Shown: one piece after another, positions 33,701 to 46,879 of the stretch
Layout of the letters: every line of letters starts with the position of its first letter
Position numbering within the stretch: position 1 is the first letter of the stretch
Origin: Limonium bicolor
Lineage: Eukaryota; Streptophyta; Magnoliopsida; Caryophyllales; Plumbaginaceae
Length of the DNA: 64,000 bases
Direction of reading: 5' to 3'
Assembly: GCA_023374045.1 (NCBI GenBank)
Contig: CM041782.1
Span: forward strand, 182,546,925-182,610,924
Position numbers and translations under genes: made by a program
The notes under the pieces: model-generated
The model's input: only the letters and a program-made list of their open reading frames with translations
Databases searched by the model: none
Told to the model about the DNA's origin: nothing

Positions 33701-35545
33701 TGTTGCTCCTTTTCGGTTTTATGCAAGAGATGAAGGATGTTTAGGAGTTAGATCTTCAAAGATCTTAAGTAGTTTGGAAGTAGTTTTACAAGACTTTACC
33801 TTAGATTCTTCCCTTATGATTTCGGCTCACCAAAGATAAATGAAGAGTAAGTTTTCCTTCATCAAAATGAAGAAGAAAAAGAGACTTAGAAGAGGTAGAA
33901 CTTGGTTACACATAAAAATGTGCTTTAAGGATTTTCAAGCTTTGAAACCTACCTTAAGATAACCTTGAGATGCTCCTTGATTTAATGTTGGTTTGGACAA
34001 CCTTCTTGGAGAACTAAATGTGGCCGAACCCAACTTGATATGTCTAGGAAGAGTTTTGCTTCAAGACTTGCCAAGAAATGCTAGAAAAATTAACCTTAAG
34101 ATGAAGATAGAAGTTAAACTCCATTAATGGACTTAAGAGCTTCAAAGGAAGAGATGAAGCTAGAAGAGAAGGGAGAAGCTTACCAAGCCGTGCAAGAATA
34201 GGGCAAGGAAGCAAATGAGCTTGGCTCACGTAAATGAAAGAGGGCATTGGATTTGATTTTCTTTTGTCAAATTTTTAATGTCATTTGACAATTCTTTTCC
34301 TTAGTTTAATTCATGGTTGATTGGCTCAATAAATGACTCCTTTCCAGCAATAAAAACCGGCCAGTTATAGGGCATGTGAGGTGTGACAAGGCAAGAGTTG
34401 GCAAGCAATTATGCTAGCTAGAAGACAGGTAGAAAAGTGAGTTTATTCCTTTGATTTTTCAATGTCCATTGACTTGTCCTCTTACTCATTATGTTGCACG
34501 ATTTTAGGACTGAATGGGGGTCTCCATCGGTTTGAAGAGCCAAGGAAGAAGCATGTTAGGTCACATGGTGAAGAAGGAATCAAATAAAGTAGATCTTAGA
34601 TCTACTTTTACTTTTTCCATTTGTTTTGTTCTAGCTCACATGGCCTTATTCCATGGCCAATTTCGACAGCTATCTGATCAAATGAGACCTACATACTTAG
34701 ACATTAAGTAATATAACACATGGGATGATGAGTCATCATGTTTTAAGCCTTTATAATTTTTAAAGCAAATTTATACTAGTTTTTGCCCTTAAAATCGGCC
34801 CCTATAGAGAGCCTTGTTGACTAGTCACACCAACTTATTTAGAAGGTCATTTTAACCCTTTTTAAGATTACCAATTCGTGGCATGTCAAAAACTACAAGG
34901 TAATTGCGTAAAACGCATTTCGTGACACCCGAAGGTGTGTTTTTGTGCTCTAAGGAAATTTTGGGAAACCATTGTTATTATGAGTTCCAAGTGTTTAAAC
35001 ACTTTATAGTAAATACAATATACTAAGATGTTACATTGAGTTATTGGGGTTATATCAACCCGTGACATAATTTACGGGCCATCGGACACTCCCGGGCCAA
35101 AAAGGAGCGCTAAGAAATCCTCCTTTGGTTTTTGCTGAATTTTGAGAACCACTTCGTGGGTCTCTTTAGAATGATAAATAATGATGTTAGGAACTCTAGG
35201 AATTAATTTTATAGGAGTTCGTGCACTCGGCACTCCTCCGGACTTTTCGTGCTTAAGGAGCGGTGTGAGCACTCCCGAGCATTTTGCGTATTTGACTGAA
35301 TATAGCTTAGGGAATATTTGTATATTCATATAATAATTGTATGACCATTTTTTGAATTTTAGGGGGTCATACAAGGTCATGTTTGACCATATGCTTCTAA
35401 GGCGTTTTAGCGTTTATGGTGAAACGACTGTTTTTACGTAACGTTTTTATGCATGGGTTTGCATGCGTACGTGAACTGATTTATGTTTGGATTATATTCC
35501 AATAAATAATGATTTAATAATATCATTTAGATTTGGGGTATTTCA
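30729..35545 (-). repeat. 3' LTR of element B
   Basis: Plus-strand reading starts TGTAATACCCC and ends GGGGTATTTCA, 4817 bp. Minus-strand features: donor-like sites at 34183, 33952 and 33799, the conserved block near 31890, and hairpins plus a CAG/GTAC acceptor-like site at 31034/31035. No GC-rich hairpin array is visible, unlike A, C, D and E; the palindrome AAACTATAGTTT occurs twice near 32713 and 32871. No coding sequence. Confidence 0.85.
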
Positions 35546-35581
35546 ATCTACCCCCTTAAGAAAGGACTTCGCCCCGAAGTC
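35546..35581 (-). other. Polypurine tract and hairpin of element B
   Basis: Minus strand: hairpin GACTTCG, loop GGG, CGAAGTC (35581-35565), then CTTAAGGGGGTAGAT directly before the LTR. Same design as 22572-22608 in A. Confidence 0.8.
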
Positions 35582-35864
35582 TCATATCTAAAGTATAAGG
35601 TTGTGGGGAATCAAGTTCCACTAAGTATCCACAACTCCAAACTAATTTTCAGGGATCAAAGTCCCAAGTCTCTATATCCCTAAGTTCATAGTGTATATCA
35701 AGTACAACAGGAATACTTGGAATGTCATAACTATATGCAGTGTAAAGCAAGGTAGTGAACACAATCACTTTTCGTTTCACAAATGGTTTGCAACGTAGTG
35801 CATATAATATTTCCATTGTAGTGTAATGAAGTACACACAATCGCGTAGAAGTACAAGGTACATT

Positions 35865-36060
35865 TAAACACAGTGTTACACAAGAACACATACAAGACAA
35901 AGTGTCACTGAAATATACTGAGCAGTGTTACACAAGAACACTTACGAGACAAGGTGTCACTGAAATGCACAAAAGTGCAACAACTGAAATGCACAAAAGT
36001 GCAACAACTGAAATGCACAAAAGCAACAAATGCAATGTACAAAGGTGCAGCAAAATGCAC
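35865..36060. repeat. Tandem repeats in the 3' noncoding region of B
   Basis: Two copies of a unit starting GCAGTGTTACACAAGAACAC (35872 and 35925), then about three copies of a 24-base unit containing TGAAATGCACAAAAGTGCAA (35957-36030), then degenerate copies. CACAAAAGTG is itself a small inverted repeat. A has no equivalent at this place. Confidence 0.8.
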
Positions 36061-36082
36061 ACTAAACTCAAAAATGAAAAAG

Positions 36083-36121
36083 GCTCTACCCCCCAAAAAG
36101 AAGGGGTACGCCCCCGTACCC
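36083..36121 (-). other. Internal hairpin plus second polypurine-like tract (element B)
   Basis: Minus strand: GGGTAC, loop, GTACCCC, then a T-rich spacer and GGGGGGTAGAGCC. Stem as in A. It lies about 540 bases before the 3' LTR, with the tandem repeats in between. Confidence 0.6.
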
Positions 36122-36139
36122 TAGACTAAAGTGCCTAGT

Positions 36140-36943
36140 CGGTAAATAATGAGGGAAAGTACTTCGCTCGCATATCAGCTTCGAGTTCCCATGTGGCCTC
36201 TTCCACATCGTGGTTCGACCAAAGAACCTTCACGAGGCTCACAGACTTGTTTCGAGTCTCTCGTGTCTTTCTAAAGATTCTTGCGGTGTTTCCACATACC
36301 GCATTGTTGGTTCTAAAGAGAGTGTGTCTGGTTGTAGAACATGAGAAGATGAGGCATGTATTTGCTTAAGCGAGACACGTGAAAAACATTGTGTACTTGC
36401 CCACTCGGCTGGCAAATCAAGTCGATATGCCACTAGGCCCACCCGCTCTATGATAGCGTAGGGTCCTACAAATTTCGGGTTAGCTATCCCTTCTGACCAA
36501 ATCTGAATACACCCTTCATGGGTGAAACTCGTAGAAATACCTGGTCGCCAACTGCGAACTCAAGGTCTCGTCGCCTCTCATCAGCATATGATTTCTGTCT
36601 GTCCTGTGCTGCTTTCATATTGTTTCTGATCTGCTGAACTTCTGCCTGGACTTGCTCCAAGTACTCAGGCCAATGATGACGGTCTCACTAGACTCGTCCG
36701 CACCAGGTGTGCGGCATGGTCTGCCATATAAAGCCTGAAAGGTGACATCTGTATAGAGGCGTGATAACTGTATTGTAAGCAAACTCGATGAGATGTAATC
36801 TACTATCCAGCTGCCCTGAAAGTCCAAGGCACATGCTCGTAGCATGTCCTCTAAGGTCTGAATAGTCCTCTCTGACTGACCATCTGTCTGAGGATGAAAA
36901 TGCTGTGCTAAGCTTTAATTCTGTGCCAAGTAGCTCGCCATAT
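36140..36943 (-). pseudogene. int: Integrase C-terminal half and chromodomain-like tail of B
   Basis: Pieces in several frames on the minus strand. From 36943 leftward: remains of the core after the second catalytic Asp ([11 protein letters not shown]), the [12 protein letters not shown] stretch and YGRPCRTP, then VAYRLDLPAEW, ETPQ and the WELE-type tail near 36190. The region is joined to the right-hand half at 51112 across the inserted element C. Many small indels; not functional. Confidence 0.8.
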
Positions 36944-38555
36944 TGTAACACCCCTACTATTAATACAGTCATTAACGTCCAATCTCCTTACTCATCAGAT
37001 ACTCGCAGCGGATATATACTTACATACAATGGATACAATGCCGTTAGTCACCCACGTGACTAACAAGGCTACTGTTCCTACATACAGCATCGGTCTGATG
37101 GACCGGAATATCCGAGTACTACACACTTATCATACCTACTCCAATTACCGAATCAAATACTGCAACATTCCATTCATTACAATACTCCAAGTTCAATACC
37201 ATACAATCTACATACCGAGTTTACTAGGTTCCAAGTACAATTACAACACTTCCTTCAATTTCGTACATACTCCTCACGAGTTTATACACTACCCATTCCT
37301 CACAAACTACTTACTTACTAAATACAAGGTGTGCCGCCGGTCTCTCACCTTGGCCACATCCACTTCGGGTACCTGCACACTAAAAAATGTCCCCCGAAGG
37401 GGTCAGCTTTCGCCGAGCATGATAACCGCATACCCCGCGTACTAGTGAGGGTACGCCGACCACTTGGTCGTATACATGCGGTTCATTTTCATACAACATA
37501 TATGCATACATGCTTTTATACACAATACAATAATACTTACACAAGCATTCATACATACACTTCATTTCGTACAAGGAATACAATGCAACCATCCAGTACA
37601 TACTTACCTTCTTCCGAATACACATACTCATTACATACACAAGGTACAGTTCTTGTTAGCTTCGTTGGTCCACCCGGGTTAATCGGGTGGAGATTACTCT
37701 TGTACTCGTTACTCCATACATACGCATACATACTCATACTCATACTCGTACTCATACTCATACATACTTGTTTACTTTCTCTTACTCATGTTAAGTCGTC
37801 GGGACCTCCGGCCCGGGGAACTACTCGGTCCCACCACCGGGATTTACTTGGTTCACTAATCCAGGATGCTACCCATTTAAGGGATTTGGGCCATGGACCA
37901 GCTTAAGAACCAGGAATCGGATCCAACCTCTTGTGTCACTCATCCTCACGCGTGGCCGAAGCTATATCGGACTTGTACTCATTCCAATTACTACTCACTT
38001 AAGTTAGGAGTTAGCTAGTTAGGAATTAGCACAAGTCAACATTCAAGCCACATTTACAAATACAAGGCCCATATACATTCATATACGAAATATAATACAA
38101 TACGGAAGTACAATACAAGATTCATTTACACCATATCATCCTCCATACATTTCATGTATTATACAAACTATTGTTCAAGAGAAATATATCAAGAACAATA
38201 TAAACAAGCACAGGTAAGTGCAATATAATCCGGTTCGTGCATTTATCTTATTAGGTGGTCAAATAAGCACACAAATCGGGGTAACCAGATTAGGATACAG
38301 GGCATGAAGAAATCATACCTTTCACCGTTGTACTTGTATCCCAATGTTCCTCCGGTGTTCACAAATCAAATCCTATGATATACATACAAATGAACGATTA
38401 ACTAACTACGATCATTTACTGGTACTCTTACTATGTTCCCCAACTCATATTTACTAAGTCCTTATATTTCTTATACTTACATTTTATTCACTTACTTTCA
38501 TTCACTTACAATGGCTTACTTACTTACATATACATGTACATATGTATAGGTGGGT

Positions 38556-38586
<31 letters not shown>

Positions 38587-41185
38587 CACTAGTTACATTC
38601 ATTTAGTTTTAGTTTTTTTTTTGTAAGTTATGGGTCGACCGACCCACCGACCGACCCAACCCTGGGTCGGTCCATTCCAGTAAGTTTCGTTCTCTGAAAT
38701 TTCTCCCGACCGACCCAGAACTATTCCGACCGACCCATACACCTCTGGGTCGGTCCATTGCCGAGAGTTTCGGGTCTGTTGTCCAAGCTCCGACCGACCC
38801 ACCGACCGACCCACCTCTGGGTCGGTCGAAGTGCGAAACTTCGACAACAGAAAATTCGAGTCCGACCGACCCACGTCCGACCCACGGCTCCTGGGTCGGT
38901 CCATTCCCGAAGGTTTATACTCGTTTCTTAAGCTCCGACCGACCCACGGTCCGACCCGGCTCTGGGTCGGTCGGTAGCAGAAAGCTGCTACAGACTTTGT
39001 TTTTCAATTCTTTTCTTACCCATTCCTTCCCCAATCTTTCTACATGTAATCCCACATGTTTTAATGCCATTTAGGCTTCCTAAAACCTCAATTCATCCAC
39101 CAACACCTTTGCTAAATTCCTCAATTAACTTCCACAATTTCCTCACTTCCTTTCCACACTTACAACTGTTTTTCATCCTCCAATGCTACAGATTTTTGTT
39201 CCTACTTCTAACACTCAATACTCCTACTACCTATACCATTATTAGCATCCCAAAGGCCTCATCTTACCATGCCAATTCATTTCCAAACAATTGCACCATC
39301 TATACCCCAGCCCAAACTCTTGTCACCAATTCTTACGCACTAATTCTTCCTAACTTCACCAATGTATTTCTATATACTTTGTTACAGATTTTGCACTTAT
39401 TACTTCTCATACTACTACTACCATACCATGGTCATTAAATATCTCTACTATCCTCAATACATACCTTGGTTCTCCCATTCACCAAGTCATCCACAAGTGC
39501 ACATATTCTTACCAAAATTTTGCCATAGTTCACCTACTTTTCTTACTTGGCCACACATACCAAATCTCACCAATTTCATTCCTAATCTAGCCACACCCTT
39601 ACAAGGGTCCTACCAGCAATCAATACAAATATAAATCCATCCCAATACACCAATACTCTTCAAATACCAATACTAATACTCATACCCAATCATTTGGCTC
39701 CAAGGCCTACAATTCACTTACTAATTTCACAAATACTCAAACTTACTCTCAAATACCCAAAACTTCATAAACTTCAATACTAATACATTAGTTTGGTTTC
39801 TTTTATTCGTTTACCCATTCCATTACTCTAATGCACCAAAATTAACATTAGTAAAGAGCTCTTACCTTGAGCTTGTATTTCCTTCCATTGTTTTTCAATT
39901 CTCCTCTTCTTTCTTCATTGCCCAAATCGGCCATGTGGGGAATGGAGTTGCCAAACTCCATTCCCATCACCCAATGAACACAAAGCAACTATAATTAATA
40001 TACTAACCCTTAAGTTAATGCTAGTTCATTGAGATGTTTTAAACAAATTTCTAGGGTTTACCTTTTGAAGCTTTTAAGAGGGGTTTTAGCCCTTGATTCG
40101 AGAAGGTGTTCTCACCACCATTGGAGGGTTGATATTATGCTCAAAAGAGAGAGAAAAAACAAGGCATTACAACAAGCCAAAATCGGCTACCAAGAAAAAT
40201 GGAGAAAACTTGAATCTTTTGTGGAGATTTATACCTTGTTGGAAAGAGGAGACTCCAAGCTCCATAATGGTGTGCTTTTCTCTTCAAATGGGGAAAACCC
40301 ATGGAGATGAAACTCTTCCTTTTCGAATTTTGAAAAGAGGGAAATGTAGAGGAGAATGAGGGGAGTTCAAATATGTAATTTATTTTCGATTTGGAGCTTA
40401 CATGTGGATGGAGCAAAGGGGAAGATGGAGCTTCCATGGTTGTAGAGGGGAGCTCAAAATCGCAGCAAGAAGGAGAGGAAGGGAAGAGTACGGTGGAGAG
40501 AGGGGAAGAGGAAGAGAGAGGTGAGTGAATGTGAGAGTGAGGTGAGAGGGAGGGAAATAAAGTAATGTTTACTTTATTGCTTTTGCTTTTAGCTCTCTTA
40601 TTTAATTAGCTAGTTACATGTGTGTGTGTGCGGGGTTATTTAGCTAGTAAAAACCGGCCCCCATATAGTATACTAGCTGGAGCGTTTTTCGTCTTTTACA
40701 GAAAACGCTCGTTATTTTACCCGGTTTGGGTACTATTCACTAACCGGGCCCGTTTTCCGGAATTTCCTCTTTTAATTATTTTTATAGACTATTAAGCTTC
40801 CATAAATGCTTAATAATCATTATTTAATGATTTATAATTTTTACGGGCCTGTTTGACCACTTAAAGTCACGTTTTCGGGTTTCTCGAGAAACGTGCTCTA
40901 AAGCTCTATTAGCGTTTTAATTCATTATTTGGATCCGTTTTCTTCGGGAGTTGTTCCCATACATTATTTAGGTCTTATTAAACCCTTAGAATCCATGTAA
41001 TACGCTAATCGAGGTCTCGTACCTCCTATGGTTATTTAACGCTTATTTAGCGTTTTTCGCTTTTTAAGCGTTTCTTTATTTCTTTAGGATTTATTTTTCC
41101 TTACCAATATTAATTAGGTACCATTAGGCCCTTAAATACGTATTAGATTAATTTTAATCCTTATATTTAAGTTCGGGGTATTTCA
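36944..41185 (-). repeat. Left (3') LTR of element C
   Basis: TGTAACACCCC to GGGGTATTTCA on the plus strand. Minus-strand donor-like sites at 40234, 40061 and 39865; acceptor-like CAG/GTAC at 37372/37373; conserved block about 38240-38340; hairpin array 38625-38975; (CATA)n-like runs near 37715-37770 and a TA run at 38565-38586. Open frames such as 37331-37906 are low-complexity LTR sequence also present in the other LTR. Confidence 0.93.
38625..38975. repeat. Hairpin array in left LTR of C
   Basis: Repeated GACCGACCC...GGGTCGGTC inverted repeats with linkers containing TTCGT or GTTTCGG, about five units. The second LTR repeats it at 48555-48905. Confidence 0.85.
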
Positions 41186-41219
41186 ATCTACCCCCCTTAA
41201 GAACTTTGTCCTCAAAGTT
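41186..41219 (-). other. Polypurine tract and hairpin of C
   Basis: Minus strand: AACTTTG, loop AGGA, CAAAGTT (41219-41202), then CTTAAGGGGGGTAGAT before the LTR. It matches A in stem and loop. Confidence 0.85.
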
Positions 41220-42398
41220 GTTCGAGGTTATGGGATTACTATACTTACTCATTCATACTTGTCTAATACTGCATACATCCTTCCTCCTTACTAATTCCTA
41301 ATTCCATTACTCAAGGTTTCTCCTTTCCCTATCATACCAATGTACCATACTTACTCCAATCCACATTACCATCAGCCGTCCGGTTCCTCTTACAAGATTC
41401 ATACATACATATAGTGCAAAGCTATCCCCAAAGCAATGCAATACACATTACAATCCCGCAGGCACCCAGGTCGTCTCGACACAGGACTCCTCTATGTCCT
41501 GCTGCCCTTGGAATGATACAACATGCTACACTACTATACTCTCCGGTATAAGCTTCTAACAATTACTTACTCTCCAGTCTAAGAAAATTCTTTTACAACT
41601 ACTAATTAGAAAGTCTTTCTAAAGCATACAACTCCAAGTTCCAATTATATTCATTACTTCTATCCTAAGTGTGATTCTTGTGACCACTTGAGGGGAGCTT
41701 CGAGAATCATTCGACCCTGATGTGATCAGCACCAGTGTCGAACTATCTCTCCACCCCAATTTGTGTTCGGTTTCCCTTGATCTGATCAGGATCAAGTTCG
41801 ACTTCCCACGTCAGTTTCAAACAAGCAATTAATTCAATTATTTTCATGTTTTATCTTTTTACTCTTCCTAGTCATTCATACATCTCCAAAGGATGGAATT
41901 CGATCCATCAATCATCTGAATCTATTCCCAAATGCTTTACTTCCAGGCTCAATACCTAAGTGCTCACCTCATCGACCTTCACTACTTCCATCCATCACTC
42001 TCTCATTGTTTCAAATGTTCTAACTAGGAATTGCCATACTCGTAGAATTTAGTTGTTCTCAATTTTCTTCCAATAACTTACTTACAAATACACTACTCTA
42101 GAATTCATTCCTCAATTACTCTCATTCCATTCGTACTACTTCTTCAAGGGTTACAATACTTGTGGAGTTCCGTCCACTACTCGTTACTCTTCTTTACTAA
42201 TACCCTTACACTGGGTTACACGATGGGTATATTCGCCCTATGGTATTTGCATATCTAATGCTTATTTACCATAATCTCATTATGAGTGAATACGTATGTT
42301 TGTTTAACATAGTACCAATCGTTAATTCGATTCTCATTTGCGTTATGCACATTATAGTTTATGTGTTTTATTTATAAAACTTTCATTAAGCGGTTTTC

Positions 42399-42435
42399 GC
42401 TCTACCCCCTTAAAAGGGATTACGCCCACGTAATC
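42399..42435 (-). other. Internal hairpin plus second polypurine-like tract (element C)
   Basis: Minus strand: GATTAC, loop GTGGGC, GTAATC, then CCTTTTAAGGGGGTAGAGC. The stem differs from A/B at two adjacent pairs, both compensated. Confidence 0.6.
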
Positions 42436-45400
42436 TACCATATGTTATTATTATTAAACATTGGTTTAATCAATTTGGGCAATCTGAAGCGTTTAGCTTC
42501 ACTATGGTACACTATACAATATGCTCTGGTCAAAGGATCTTAACCATACCAATGGTTTAGTCTTTGCACCAAGAATTCCTTTATGAGTTTATTTAACTCA
42601 CAATCGATTTGGTTCTAGCCTATTAGGCTTCAAGGCATTAATAGCCCTTCTACTATACTTACTAGGTATATTATCTCCTACTAGCTAGGGCCCACTAGCT
42701 TCTGCTGCGCGACCCTGATAACTTGGGTTACTCACCCTTCGTGTTATCCTTACTGTGCTATACATCACCTTTTATCCGTCTGTTATGAAAGTAAGGTCTA
42801 CTAAACAATTCCGGTATTCTTTTACCGTGTTGAACTCAATGAGTATAGGTTTTAACCAGCTCTCTGGTGATCTATTATGTATACTATTCGTGCTCTCACG
42901 ATTGTTCGCTAAGTTCTTCCACTTATTGTCGGGCGAGGTTAAGCCACTATTTAGTTATAGTGCTTCCTTTGTTGTCAATAGCTTCTGCATTATACCAGTT
43001 CTTCTGGTTCAGTACAAGTGTCCTTTACTTGTATGACCTTGCATTTCTATCGTCGGTCCCTTGTGACTTTGTTACGTCTCCTTTCACCTTTTATTCCAAT
43101 GGAATTCACATCTTGTGATTGTTAGTGAGTTTACACTCTTCGTGCTTCTTTGGCCTTAGGCCGCACGGTTTGTTGCTAAGCTTCCTTAGCTGGCTCATGC
43201 CATAGTTGTTGGTGGAAAGGAGGGGCTACTACGGTTTACATTTGCCATATCCCTAACCATCCCATCCCATTAGATCAACTGCGCAAGTGCAATACCAAAA
43301 CACTCAGTCATACAGAGTGCAGAGGCGTAAACGCTTGACAGTAAGTCACTTATGTGATAGAAAAGAATATTTCTGCCTGTCTTCCATACTTATACTCCGT
43401 GTCGTTATCTAACTACTTCCTCATAGCGGTCGCTTGTCGCGCACCGTATTCTTACTCATTGTACAACATCGTTCTTACTGTTTCTGTTATTGTGATAGTT
43501 TTCCTCTTTACTCATTGCCATTGTCATTGGCACCATTTCCTTATGGTGTAAGTACACTAGGAGTTTCCTAGTTCATATGTATGATGATTGTTGTTGCATA
43601 CCGTAATGGTATTATCTTCCCATTGTGGAGATGCCTTATCTCAACTCGGGTTTCATGTGTAGGTTAGCTTACCTCACATTATTTGCTCATTTACGATACC
43701 ATTTTACCAAGTGTCTTGGTTGACAAAGGGTGAAGTAATTTATCGGGTTACAAGCTCTCTTGAGCGTTGATCCTCATGGTGTGCAATGTGCACTCACATT
43801 GATTGTTTTGACAATGAATGTCCTCTCTAAGCTGAGCATTGGTTACAGGCTCTAGCTGTGTAGTTTTATTCTTGTATGTACGTCACCGGGACATCCCAAG
43901 AAACTTCCAGGGTTTTCTGGTCCCGTTCTCCAACTGGAGGGTATTTTATCACTGACAAGTGAAGGTTCTTGTTGAGGGGTATGCTTCCGCTCATAAGTCT
44001 CGTGACGAGGTTTACCATGTTGGTGTTTATACAGTGGTTCACACATGCTTAGGTGCATGTGAGTATACTTACTCCTTTAAGTCGTGATAGTTTGGATATC
44101 TCATTTCCTTATTCCATTGCCCCTTGGCAATATCCATTGCGTAGGCTTTATTGTTATAAGATGGAAGCCTTTACTAAGGGTTCACATCACCACTGCATTG
44201 GTGGTCTTCAGTTAACGAGGGTACCTTCCTTTGGTTTCTCGTAGTGTCCAAATGTGGTCTAGGCCAATGTTGGCATTATCCTGATTCTTATGCCTCTGTG
44301 TTATCAGCTACAGTAGGCATGAAGGGTAATTAAAAGCTTGTCAACTGTATACTAGGCTGGTGCTCTAGTGACAGTGACTCTGAGATGGCCATTACTCCAA
44401 GCCACTCAGGATGTTGGGTTTGAACTGATGGTCCAGTTGTTGATTTCTTGTCGTATGAGGTAATATCTCTTGCAAGTCTTGCCACCGAATGGTGTGGGTT
44501 ATGCAACCATCGAGGTTTACCTAACATGGTTGGTTGATGGCTTTTAAGCCGTGTTGCTGCGAGCTATGCTCTTTGCAAGCTGCTTATATCTGTTTTCACT
44601 CCTTGTGTACCCCATTGGTTGGAGGTATTACTGGGCTCCATGGTAAGTCGTGCCATCACGCTTCCGTTCATAGGAGGCCCTTTCTAGCATTCTGATGTTA
44701 ATCAGTGCCTTTTGGTAATTTAGGGCATTTCCTATTAAATGAAATCCCTTTTGTGTCCTAACCGAATGCTCATTCTTCTAGCTTTTGTGCCTTTCATGAT
44801 GCTTTGTTCATCTGTTGCTAACTCGGACACCCTTCAAGGATTGCTCCTGGGTGTTGTTGGTGTCTGCCGTTTCATCCGGCTAATATTGCGATGTGTTATT
44901 ACTATACCGCCCTGTGGTATTGTATTTGAGTATCTCCTTTTTGGGTTATAACGTCTCCCGTTCTTGGGTAGACTGTTATACTTGTTCCTAGCGTTTGAGA
45001 CTAGGTTTATTATTCCCTTCAATGATGGATTTTACTTTATGGTAATCTTGTAATTGCTCTTGGGAATCCTGTCCCGTTTGTTGAGCATTGTGGTGTTCAC
45101 GTTAGGCAATTGCCTTACTGTGTTTAGGCTGGGTATGCCTTCCAGCTATCACGCATTTGTTCGACGCCTTTGAGACACATCCAATGTCTAATTTACTAGT
45201 TTGTGCTCTTTGCACTTCTAGTTCTTATTCCTTACTTTCAGATGGGTTCTCTGAGTTCCTTATACTTGTTCCTTAACTGAGTTTCCTTCTCCTTGATTGT
45301 CTGTGGTGTCCAGTTGTTCTGGTTAGAATTCACTCAAGGTCCGTAGAACGGAGTCGACTACTTCCCGTGTGTCGTACACTACAAGTATACATACGTGGGG

Positions 45401-46846
45401 TACCATGTTGATACGTTACCACTTACCCAACTATATGTCAGGCCCACAAGCTCCTTCGGAGTGCAGTCGTCCCACATCCCGTAATTGGGTACACTCGTAG
45501 TGTTCGTCACACGCCTAGGTGAAGTATTCTATTGTCGACTCCTCTTGTATCATTCTATGATACTCACCGTAATTTTGTTGGTTGGTTTTGAAATCCAAGG
45601 TTTAAAAGGAAAGTTGTGGTTTTGAAAGAAAATTTTGGTTTTGAAACAATGGTTCGGTGTCAAAAGAAGTCCTACATGGCATAGCCATGTTAGTGGGTCT
45701 TGACCAGGTCCAGCTTCCCGCTGTCTGGTATGTTCTTAATACAATGGTCAGGCCGTCAGGCCTTTCCAAGGTTTGATTCCTCTAGCTTCCAGGATTTGTG
45801 ATCCTATAGTTGTTTCATTGCTGTCACGGTACATCACTATGTACCTGTGGTATGTTGAAAGTCCTCCTGAATGCTCCCGTTATTACTGCACTTGCCGTGG
45901 CAAGTGCGTGGTACTGGTGGTTTTTGGGTAAGCCGATACCGGTCACGGTATGGTTTTCACTGGTTCTCGATAGTCTTGTTGACTCTTCCTTTGATCTTGT
46001 TGATCATTTACTTGGTTAATTACTCTTCTGAGTAACTTCTTAGTAAGTTTGACATGGCTGTCATTGATCAGGGTAATTCTCCAATCCTTGGAGGTTCCCC
46101 TTTGATTTGGTTGTTTCTTCCTTGTTGCTCGTTCCCACACGTTTGTGGTTCCTGAGCCTGAGTTGTTCTAGGCACTACGGTTGTAGTTGCATCAGCTTAT
46201 AGCTTGTGAATGTTCTTGTAGCTGTCTGAGCTATGTTGGCCAGGTATTGTAACCTCATTGGCGTTGTGGTTTTTGGAGTTAATCGTTCCTGACTATGTCC
46301 TTAGTCAGCTGGCATACCGTTGGTGGTATTATTCAAGTATTACTATCCCGTAGACTTGTGTCTCGGGTTCTGTCATTACTTCTTTTTCTTTTTCCATTTC
46401 ATTGCATGGTTAGTGCTCCTTCCTACTGCTGGTTGTCTAGCTGGGTTTCGCGACTGCTAAGCACGTCGCCCCAAGCTGTTGTAAGTTGCAGCCTCCCGTG
46501 GTTGGAGTGCTCGTCCACCGCTATTAAGTGCGGGTGTTGTGGTTCAACCGGGATCCATCTCCGGGACTTCCAGTTATTGGAATCTACTACGTGTCGGTTC
46601 TTGTTTACTGTGTGATTGCTTCACCACTGCCAGATCGGGTTTCCCCGAGTATGAGAGGACTTTCCTTCTCTCTGGCGTCCTTTCCCAAGTTATACAGTGG
46701 GGGTTTGCGGCGGGCGGGACTGGTATTGTAGGTATCCGGTACTCACCGGTAGTTCCTAACTAGCATATCTCTAATGCTAACACTCAGCCCTTAGCCCTAA
46801 GCTTCTACTTCCTAACTCGGTATTCCTAAACTCGGTATTTCCAGTC

Positions 46847-46874
46847 ATCAGAGCGATACTTCGCTCTGATACCA
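46847..46874 (-). other. Primer binding site hairpin of element C
   Basis: The minus-strand primer site TGGTATCAGAGC lies at 46874-46863. ATCAGAGCGA (46847-46856) and TCGCTCTGAT (46861-46870) form a perfect 10-bp stem with a 4-base loop. A has the same design with a changed last pair. Confidence 0.9.
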
Positions 46875-46879
46875 CTTTT

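Larger units (their letters stand above)
41186..46879 (-). other. Noncoding internal region of element C
   Basis: No Gag, protease, RT or integrase motif in any frame; all open frames are short. Several blocks match the internal region of D: about 41640-41820 (with 59285-59430), 42399-42435 (with 59921-59960), about 42510-42650 (with 60030-60160) and about 43265-43345 (with 60685-60765). Conservation of DNA without a reading frame is typical of LARD elements, where the RNA itself is probably the functional part. Confidence 0.75.

Noticed and set aside
37331..37906. Long open frames in LTR-C (also 47402-47839, 48538-48999, 38599-38904)
   Set aside because: Low-complexity sequence from CATA-type runs and the hairpin array, repeated in both LTRs, with no domain.
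40029..40359. Pairs of open frames shared with 49960-50290 as element proteins
   Set aside because: They lie in the LTR over the donor-like sites, have no domain, and are repeated because both LTRs are the same.
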